A stretch of DNA of 9,845 nucleotides from an uncultured Saprospiraceae bacterium (GTDB lineage: Bacteria > Bacteroidota > Bacteroidia > Chitinophagales > Saprospiraceae): NCBI GenBank assembly GCA_937921525.1, contig CAKZUM010000300.1, positions 1 through 9,845 on the forward strand. The letters are read 5' to 3'. Below, in pieces: positions 1-6,500 of this stretch. A program made the translations under genes and the position numbers. The notes under the pieces are model-generated. The model saw only the letters and a program-made list of their open reading frames with translations. It was not told the origin of the DNA and did no database searches. Position 1 is the stretch's first letter, and every line of letters starts with the position of its first letter.

Positions 1-77
1 TATGTAGATTTCTGGATTCATAGTATTTGTTCTTTATTGGACGTTGGTTTTCCCCGATGTCCCGACGTTGATTTTTC

Positions 78-121
78 CCCAGGGCTTTGCCCTGGGCTAC
101 AGGATGTCGCACCGTTGGTGC
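78..121 (-). repeat. Dispersed hairpin repeat, copy A (two stem-loops)
   Basis: Two stem-loops are separated by a short spacer. 78-96 is a perfect 8-bp stem (CCCAGGGC/GCCCTGGG, loop TTT). 109-121 is a 5-bp stem (GCACC/GGTGC in minus-strand sense, loop AAC). Read on the minus strand, the order hairpin, GACATCCTGTAG spacer, hairpin matches the element at 8560-8603. The arms differ between copies but pairing is kept, so this is a REP-like structured repeat and not a gene. Next to it, 41-55 and 65-80 are near-identical direct repeats (ACGTTGrTTTTcCCC type), probably degraded parts of the same repeat. The open reading frames through here are not protein-like. Confidence 0.75.
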
Positions 122-190
122 TGGTTGGAACGTGATGTCAACATTAAATTTGGTCAACGTTACACGTCTGACAGCCGCAGGCGATCTGAC

Positions 191-295
191 AGCGCAGCGG
201 TCTCTGTTCTCTCAGCGCAGCGGTCTCTATTCTCTCAGCGCAGCGGTCTCTATTCTCTCAGCGCAGCGGTCTCTACTCTCTCAGCGTAGCGGTCT
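191..295. repeat. 23-bp tandem repeat (minisatellite), 4 units plus a partial
   Basis: Units start at 191, 214, 237 and 260, with a 13-nt partial at 283-295. The unit is AGCGCAGCGG followed by TCTCTrTTCTCTC, with only single-base variation (G/A at one site, T/C in the last unit, GCGTAG in the partial). The period of 23 is not a multiple of 3, so the Ser/Gln/Arg-rich reading frames across it shift every unit and are not real proteins. The array ends 3 bases before the stop codon of the reductase on the minus strand. Just upstream, 166-190 contains two further TCTGACAGC motifs that look like ancestral or degraded units. Confidence 0.9.
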
Positions 296-298
296 AAT

Positions 299-1402
299 TT
301 AGACATCAAAAGAAATTTCAACATCCGAGCTAGTAGGATGTGCCTGACAAGTCAAGATAAATCCATCTGCTACCTCATCATCATCCAATGCAAAACAGGC
401 ATCCATAGCCACCTCTCCTTTTGTAACCTTAGCCATGCAAGTAGAGCAAGCCCCAGAAGTACAAGAGTAAGGAGGATCAAAATTATTATCTAACAAAACA
501 TCCAATATCGTTTTATCCGCTGGAACGTTGACGGTTATTTCTTTACCTTCTAAGATAGCTTTGACCGTTCCCGCACCTGCACCAGCAGCAGCAACTTCCC
601 CTTCCGAAGGAGGGGTGCCAAAGTATTCTATATGGATATTTTTAGCATCAATATCTTTTGCTTTTAAAGCATTTTCTACTGTGGTGATAAAACCAGTTGG
701 GCCACAAATCATATACTCGACTTCTTTCGTTCGTGCAGTATGCTCTCCTAATAATTTATTAACCATCGCAGCATCTACCCGCCCAATCTTACCCGTCCAA
801 GTTGGTTTTGCTTTTTTGAAAAAACCACCTAAGCCCCCTTGCTTTTCTTTCTTGGGTTGACTCAGTACATGCTCCACAATTAATTGACCCGTATATTTTT
901 TTTCTAATTGAGACAAAGCATCTTTGAAAATGATGGTCTCTTCGTTGCTATTTCCATAGAATAAAAAGACGGTACTTTGTGGTTCTTGTTCTAACGTAGT
1001 TTTTAAAATAGAAAAGATAGGCGTAATACCACTACCTGCCGCAAATAGGTAATAAGTCTTTCTATTTTCTTCTTTTAAAGGAATATAAAAACGACCATCG
1101 GGAGGCATGACCTCTACCGTATCTCCTGCTTTCACATGGTCATTAATGTGATTAGAGACTAAGCCCTTCGGCACTCGCTTAACGGATACCGTCAAATCTT
1201 TCTCTAACGGACTACTACTCATCGAATAAGCCCTTCTTTCTTCTTTTCCGTTTATATCGAATTTCAAGGTCAAGTATTGCCCTTGTGTATATTTAAAGGT
1301 ATCGGCAGAATCAGATGGTACGCTAAAGGAAACAGATACCGTATCTGCTGTTTCTTGTTGAATATTACTTACTTGAAGCGGATGAAATACGTTGCTACTC
1401 AT
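299..1402 (-). CDS. PaaE-like ferredoxin-NAD(P)H reductase with C-terminal [2Fe-2S] ferredoxin domain
   Basis: A soluble 367-residue electron-transfer flavoprotein that passes electrons from NAD(P)H through FAD to a [2Fe-2S] cluster and then to an oxygenase or other partner. Domains in order: an FAD-binding barrel (about 5-108) with the RAYS motif at 57-60; an NAD(P)-binding domain with GSGITP (123-128) and CGPTGF (233-238); an Ala/Gly linker (271-278); and a plant-type ferredoxin domain (about 279-367). The cluster ligands fit CX4CX2C...C: C314, C319, C322 and C352. The length and order match PaaE of phenylacetyl-CoA epoxidase and related Hmp/ferredoxin reductases. No paaABCD or other oxygenase gene is adjacent, so the partner is unknown and I give no symbol. 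Residues 187-208 form a Gly/Lys-rich insertion (GGLGGFFKKAK) inside the NAD domain. The ATG start at 1402 fits the family N-terminus; a -7 box lies about 125 bp upstream. Confidence 0.93.
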   Translation of the reverse strand: MSSNVFHPLQVSNIQQETADTVSVSFSVPSDSADTFKYTQGQYLTLKFDINGKEERRAYSMSSSPLEKDLTVSVKRVPKGLVSNHINDHVKAGDTVEVMPPDGRFYIPLKEENRKTYYLFAAGSGITPIFSILKTTLEQEPQSTVFLFYGNSNEETIIFKDALSQLEKKYTGQLIVEHVLSQPKKEKQGGLGGFFKKAKPTWTGKIGRVDAAMVNKLLGEHTARTKEVEYMICGPTGFITTVENALKAKDIDAKNIHIEYFGTPPSEGEVAAAGAGAGTVKAILEGKEITVNVPADKTILDVLLDNNFDPPYSCTSGACSTCMAKVTKGEVAMDACFALDDDEVADGFILTCQAHPTSSDVEISFDV

Positions 1403-1523
1403 TGTCTACGTTGAAAATTAATAATGCTTTTGTTAATAGTTGTAATATATAGTTCTTTGAGGTTTACTGATCTAATAAAAGGATAGAACAGTAACACTAT
1501 ATTAAAGTTGTCCTAATAACATG

Positions 1524-1531
1524 CAAAAATA
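1524..1531 (-). promoter_or_regulatory. Putative Bacteroidota -7 promoter box (TATTTTTG) for the reductase gene
   Basis: On the minus strand this reads TATTTTTG, followed by CATG, and fits the Bacteroidota -7 consensus TAnnTTTG. It lies about 120 nt upstream of the reductase start, implying a long leader. No convincing -33 TTTG box was found; the upstream DNA is the TGATnnnnn repeat. Inferred from motif only. Confidence 0.4.
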
Positions 1532-1542
1532 CGGAATGACTT

Positions 1543-1690
1543 TGATTTTTTTGATTTTTCTGATTACGCTGATCTAAGCGCAACTCTAATAGGAATCTAT
1601 TTGAGTAAAATATTTAAATCATCCTCATTATAAAAAATCAGATAATCAAGGCATGTCCCGTCAACATCTAGATCAGCCTAATCAAAAAAA
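1543..1690. repeat. Inverted-repeat element made of 9-nt TGATnnnnn units
   Basis: TGAT occurs at exact 9-nt spacing at 1543, 1552, 1561 and 1570. The segment 1555-1578 (TTTTTcTGATTAcGCTGATC and on) is matched in inverted orientation at 1667-1690 at about 20 of 24 positions, with an 88-nt spacer. Inside the right half, AATCA motifs recur at 1636 and 1644 (8-nt spacing). The right arm ends 5 bases before the stop codon of the NYN gene. No coding capacity. It may be a MITE-like or structured intergenic repeat; a transcription-termination role is possible but there is no compact GC-rich stem. Confidence 0.65.
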
Positions 1691-1695
1691 ATTAA

Positions 1696-2478
1696 TTACT
1701 CTTTCCGCCGCACATAAATCAACTTAAACCGCCCCCGTTGATTCTCCCGCCGCTCTATCTCAAACTTACCAATAGAATTAATCAAAGGAGTCAACTTCAA
1801 AAAGCCATAATTCCGAGAATCAAAATTAGGCTGCTTCTTTTGTATCAAGCCACCCACATCTCCCAAGAACGCCCAGCCATCTTCATCCGCACAATCAGAG
1901 ATCGTAGTAGAGATGAGTCGAACTACTTTTGGAGTGATCTTTTCATAATTATTTTTCTTAGTTTTTCTAGTAGTCTTCGTCTTTGATTTAGAACGACTAC
2001 TACTAGTATTGGTCTCTGCTGCTGCCTCCTGCAATTCCTCTTCCTGCTTTAAGATTTCAATATAAATAAACTTGTCACAAGCAACAATAAATGGATTAGG
2101 CGTTTTCTTTTCGCCCATGCCATAGACCGCCATGCCTGCCTCCCGCAATCTAGTCGCCAATCTAGTAAAATCACTATCACTAGATACAATACAAAAGCCA
2201 TTGACCTTGCCCGAATATAAAATATCCATTGCATCAATAATCATAGCAGAATCGGTTGCATTTTTACCAACTGTATAACCATATTGCTGGATCGGCGTAA
2301 TGGCATTTTCCAATAATAATTTCTTCCACTTATTGAGTTTGGGATTGGTCCAATCACCATAAATTCTTTTGACGGTAGGATTCCCATACTTCGCAATCTC
2401 TTCCATCATCTCTGTTACATAAGCAGAGGGGATATTATCACCATCTATTAGGACAGCTATTCTTACATCTTTTTCCAT
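1696..2478 (-). CDS. NYN (LabA/DUF88-like PIN-fold) putative RNase with C-terminal LOTUS/OST-HTH domain
   Basis: A 260-residue cytoplasmic protein, probably a metal-dependent endoribonuclease. The N-terminal NYN domain (about 5-145) shows the acidic signature: LIDGDN (10-15; D12, D14), YGDW (40-43; D42), NATDSAMIIDAMD (73-85; D76, D82) and VSSDSDF (98-104; D101, D103). These are the metal-binding positions of PIN/NYN nucleases, so the site looks intact. A Ser/Lys/Thr-rich basic linker (about 145-180) joins it to a LOTUS/OST-HTH domain (about 181-256) with DEDGWAFLGDVGGLI (199-213) and FDSRNYGFLKL (219-229), the pattern of OST-HTH domains thought to bind RNA. NYN-LOTUS fusions are known from bacteria but their substrates are mostly undefined. 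The ATG at 2478 directly precedes the first beta strand of the domain, so the start is secure. No nearby gene reveals its target. Confidence 0.9.
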   Translation of the reverse strand: MEKDVRIAVLIDGDNIPSAYVTEMMEEIAKYGNPTVKRIYGDWTNPKLNKWKKLLLENAITPIQQYGYTVGKNATDSAMIIDAMDILYSGKVNGFCIVSSDSDFTRLATRLREAGMAVYGMGEKKTPNPFIVACDKFIYIEILKQEEELQEAAAETNTSSSRSKSKTKTTRKTKKNNYEKITPKVVRLISTTISDCADEDGWAFLGDVGGLIQKKQPNFDSRNYGFLKLTPLINSIGKFEIERRENQRGRFKLIYVRRKE

Positions 2479-2503
2479 AATTTTTTTGAGATTAATACAT
2501 TGA

Positions 2504-2701
2504 AAACAGAAGTCAGAGGTCAGATCGTTTCCTCCGGAGAACTGTCAGAAGTCAGACCCGCCCGACTGCCATCAGGCGGGCGGGTTTATGATGTTGACCA
2601 CGCCACACAGTCAACGTCATGAGTCTGACATCTGACAGTTCGATTAGCGTAGCTAACCCGAACGATCTGACTCCCGCCCACCCGAACGGCAGTCGGGCTG
2701 G
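2504..2701. repeat. Nested foldback repeat with two GC-rich hairpin copies
   Basis: Three arm pairs nest: 2519-2529/2661-2671 (GTCAGATCGTT, 11/11), 2540-2557/2623-2640 (17/18, TCAGA-rich) and 2589-2598/2610-2619 (9/10). Within them sit an 8-bp palindrome CTCCGGAG (2532-2539), the hairpin TTAGC-GTA-GCTAA (2644-2656), and a GC-rich motif at 2557-2584 (CCCGCCCGACTGCC start) that recurs inverted at 2673-2701. No ORF of note. It fills the whole gap between the hydrolase and NYN genes, which both read leftward, so the hydrolase transcript would run through it. The 2673-2701 hairpin could serve as a weak terminator, but no T-run follows. Confidence 0.75.
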
Positions 2702-2719
2702 CCTGACATCGGAGCGATC

Positions 2720-3505
2720 TTATTTCAGCATTCTCCGCACAGTAGACCGAAATACATTATTAAATATAGCACCTCGGTGACTCTCTCCTTCTAAGGTAAC
2801 TAACTGAATATTAGTCGGATTGACTTGGGCTAGTTTTTTTGAAGATACAAAAGGAATTACCTCGTCATTCGTACCATGAAACAAGGTCACAGGACATTTA
2901 ACTGCTGCCAAGTGTGCCATATTGTTTAAAGGAAATTTTACTAAAAAGTTCGGTACAAAGGGGATATAGTGGTTTTTTAAGTCAGTAAAACTCACGTATG
3001 GAGCCACAAGTAGAAGCCGTTTAGGCGAATTATGGGCAGCTAACCACGATGCCATGCCACTACCTAAAGAATAGCCTACTATTTGAATTTGATCTTCTTT
3101 ATAGCTTTGTTTTAAATAATCATAGACAACTTGAACATCTTTAAAAAGCTGTGCTTCTGAAATAATTTTTCCATCACTTTTACCATAGCCTCGATAATCC
3201 ACAATAAAAAGATCATATTGATTACCAGACATGGTTTGTGCTTGGCGCAAACAACGGCGAATACTTCCTTTATTACCATGCAAATACAAAATAACGCCCT
3301 TAGAATTAGGCTCTTTAACCAACAAACAATTTAGACTAATTCCTTCTGCTACGGGTATTTCTATTTCTTGCCCAGCACGGAATTGATGATCTTCAGATAG
3401 TTTTTTTGGCTTGAACAGCACTTGATCTTGCCCTACATACAATCCTAAACAAAGCAATAAGTAGCCGACAAGCAATAAGATACCTATGATTTTTACTATT
3501 TTCAC
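2720..3505 (-). CDS. Membrane-anchored alpha/beta hydrolase, ABHD13/BEM46-like
   Basis: A serine hydrolase anchored by one N-terminal membrane helix, active domain probably facing the periplasm; substrate unknown. Numbered from the GTG chosen here (261 residues), residues 1-28 are a short basic start followed by a long hydrophobic stretch (IIGILLLVGYLLLCLGLYVG). The fold motifs follow: LYLHGNKGS (oxyanion region, about 73-81), VDYRGYGKSDG (about 102-112), the nucleophile elbow GYSLGS (S146), HGTNDEVIP with acid D214, and GESHRG with H243, so the triad is complete. Order and length fit the ABHD13/BEM46/YfhR group. There is no ATG near the start. An in-frame TTG at 3532 would add CCYIKLTN and leave 9 bp to the divergent AAA+ gene. 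I prefer GTG at 3505 because it gives a normal signal-anchor N-terminus. Downstream lies the 2504-2701 foldback. Confidence 0.88.
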   Translation of the reverse strand: MKIVKIIGILLLVGYLLLCLGLYVGQDQVLFKPKKLSEDHQFRAGQEIEIPVAEGISLNCLLVKEPNSKGVILYLHGNKGSIRRCLRQAQTMSGNQYDLFIVDYRGYGKSDGKIISEAQLFKDVQVVYDYLKQSYKEDQIQIVGYSLGSGMASWLAAHNSPKRLLLVAPYVSFTDLKNHYIPFVPNFLVKFPLNNMAHLAAVKCPVTLFHGTNDEVIPFVSSKKLAQVNPTNIQLVTLEGESHRGAIFNNVFRSTVRRMLK

Positions 3506-3541
3506 GTTTGTTAGTTTAATATAACAACACAATTAACCGAA
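3506..3541. promoter_or_regulatory. Very short divergent intergenic region between hydrolase and AAA+ genes
   Basis: Only 36 bp (9 bp if the hydrolase starts at the TTG of 3532) separate two divergently read genes, so each promoter must lie inside the other gene's leader or coding start. The stretch is AT-rich (TTAGTTTAATATAACAACAC) with no clear TAnnTTTG box and no Shine-Dalgarno sequence. Any regulation of one gene probably affects the other. Confidence 0.45.
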
Positions 3542-6500
3542 TTGGCACATTCAATAACACTACCATTTTTCGCCTTCAAGTTACATCTTTCAGAAGACAA
3601 CTTCCTGAAAATACCTCTAATAGATGCACAAGCTATCCGTTTGAATGAGCCCCTATATCTTTTAGCAGGTAGATATGCGGAGCAATTACAAGAAAAAGTA
3701 CTTAATAAAGGAGCGTTTCATAAACTGCTGGATGAATATGCGGGTACAGAATATATCAAAGACCAAATTAGTATTTCTTTTAAAAAATCAAAAGACGGAA
3801 TTAGTTATCCTGATTTTGACTTAGAGTTTGACTTTTTTTATACCCATCGCTTAAATGGTTTTTGGGGCATCGTACCTGCTATTAATACAGAAGCATTTGG
3901 GGATAGTCTACCTCATTTGCAAGATCAATTAGTGGAAGCAGTTCGGTTAAATTTTACTAGAAATAAGCGGTTGAAGTGGGTACGAGAAATTTTATCAACT
4001 ATTTGGTTGGAGGAGATTGAATTGAAGCAGGATACCATGCTACTTCGATTTCCGAATATTAAAGAGTTGGAAAAAGAAGAAGAAAATGCCAACGAAAAAT
4101 GGCTACCCAAAGTGGCTAAATTAATAAAGATTGACAAGCAAGTCGTTTATGGTAGAACAAAAGAATTAGAGCAAATAGAAAAAGCATTAAAAGGAGAATT
4201 TAATCGGAATGTTCTTTTAGTAGGTGCATCGGGAGTGGGAAAAACGGCGCTGGTATGGGAGACTATTAGGCAAAAGAAAAAACGGAAAATTAAAGGAAAT
4301 TTTTGGGAAACAACGGCCTCGCTTTTAATTAAAGAACTCACAGAAGAAACGGGGTGGCAGGACAATCTCCCAAAGGTTTGTAAAGAGTTAACAGAGCAAG
4401 GAGATTTTCTTTACGTGAATAGTTTTATGGAGCTATTTGAGGTGGGGAAATACATGGGCAATGATGTGAGCATAGCTAATTATTTGCGACCTTATATCAG
4501 TAGGGGAGAAGTAAGTTTAATCACAGAATGTTCGGAAGAAGAGTTGGCAAGAATAGAATTAGACAATCCTAATTATTTAGCGGTTTTTCAAATTATTCGA
4601 TTGGAAGAACCGAAAGCAGATTTGGAGGAAATTATTATTAAAAAAGTAAAGGATTTAGCTACTAAGCGATCTATTAAAATAAGCGAAGAAGCCATTCAAG
4701 AAACCCTTCGATTGAATAGGCGATTTACGCCTTATTCTGGATTGCCCGGAAAGCCCATTCGTTTTTTAGAAAGTATTTTAATTAACCACAATCAGCGAGA
4801 TAAATCGACCATAGATCGCTCTGCAATTATCCGATATTTCTGTGAAGAAACTGGGATGCCTCTGTTTATGGTAGACCCCAGTATTCCGATGAAAGTAGGA
4901 GCTACTAGGGAGCGTTTTAATACGAATGTATTTGGACAAGAAACGGCAGTTAACAGTATCGTAAATCTTTTGTCTTCTGTAAAAACGGCACTCACTCGAA
5001 TCGGTAAACCTATCGCTTCTTTTTTATTTGTTGGTCCGACAGGGGTAGGGAAAACGGAGCTAGCAAAAGTCTTAGCAGAATTTATGTTTGGAAGTCGGGA
5101 CAAAATGATTCGCTTTGATATGAGTGAATTTGCAGATCCCTATGCGGTGACAAGATTGACAGGACTAAATTTTCAATCAGATGGTCTATTGACTTCAGCC
5201 GTAAGGCAAGAACCTTTTTGCGTATTATTATTTGACGAAATAGAAAAGGCCCACCCTAATTTTAATGATTTATTATTACAAGTTTTAAGTGAAGGACGTT
5301 TGACGGATAGTCGAGGGAAGTTAGTTAATTTTTGTAGCACCATCATTATTATGACCTCGAATATAGGCGCTGCAAATCTAATGGGGAATCGAATAAGCCT
5401 TAAAAAAGGAACCGATGATAATGAAGTTATTACGCATTTTCTAAGTGCCGTCCAGCAGTATTTTCGACCAGAGTTATATAATAGAATTGATGAAGTGATA
5501 CCTTTTGTGCCTTTGTCTAGTGATACCATTCGGTATGTTGTGGAGCGAGAAATTAATCTATTTAAGCAACTAGAAGGGATTCATCATCGACGACTTTCTT
5601 TAACTATTTCAGAAGAGGTCTACGACTATTTGGCAAAGGAAGGCTATAATCCACAATACGGGGCAAGACAACTACAACGAGCGATTAGAGAATTGCTCAT
5701 TGTGCCATTAGCAAAGCAATTGAATATAGAGGATTTTGAAGACCAGTTACTCATTTCAATTACTGCTCCAGAGGGGCAATTGGTCATTGATATAGAGACA
5801 GATCCTTTGGGAATGGACTTGATGATGGAGGAGCTGGATAAAAGTGCGCAAACGGATATTGCTAGTGAATTAAGAAGGACGATTGGTCGCTTGCAAGAAA
5901 GCAATGCTTTCATTCGTTTACAAAATACGATACAAGAATTTGAACGTTTAAAAAAGCGAAAAAAAGAAAATCTGTGGGACGACCAAGAGAAAGCAAAACA
6001 ATTTACAAACCTCCTTCGATTAGAGGAGCGTTTAGTAGAATTGAAAGAAGAAATAGGACAGCTAGAAGAACAACTCTCTTTAGCATATATGAATATTGGT
6101 ACTTATCATACTAGTTTTGATGAGGGATTAAAGACTTGGAAGAAGGTGTTTTTTGATTTTAAAATAGATTTATGTAGCCATCTTTTTCCAAATCTGAATA
6201 CTACTTATTTAAGTATTTATGCCAGAAAAAATCCAACCCATCTTTTTGCAATTTATAAAAAAATACTAGAGCAAAAAGAATATAAGGTATCTGTCAAAAC
6301 TATTTGGTATCGACCTGATTTTTATAACAAGGCCATTACTATTAAAAATGAGAATGAAGCGGTACAAGAATTGGTGAAAGATCGCTATCCAACAAAAAAA
6401 TATATCGAAAAAGAGTTTGTTCGATTAGAAGAAAATACATTTAAGCCGCCCATTAAAAAAGATATTTTAGTAGGCATCATTTTAAAAATTGAAGGAACTT

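Larger units (their letters stand above)
1..298. other. Intergenic region, repeat-rich, no gene
   Basis: No credible coding region was found on either strand. Bases 1-40 are AT-rich with nothing recognisable. Bases 41-121 carry the hairpin repeat copy A, 122-190 carry GTCAAC and TCTGACAGC repeats, and 191-295 carry the 23-bp minisatellite. No T-run terminator is visible for the reductase gene that ends at 299, so its transcripts may run into the minisatellite. Confidence 0.7.

Noticed and set aside
191..295. Possible CRISPR array
   Set aside because: The 23-bp units are directly contiguous with no unique spacers, and no cas genes are present.
44..302. Two overlapping short reading frames rich in Ser, Gln and Arg
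   Set aside because: They run through the hairpin repeat and the 23-bp minisatellite, and the frame changes with each repeat unit; there is no protein-like pattern.
4792..5529. Reading frames of about 100 codons on the minus strand inside the AAA+ gene
   Set aside because: They are antisense to the Walker A and Walker B coding regions of a well-supported gene and match no recognisable family.
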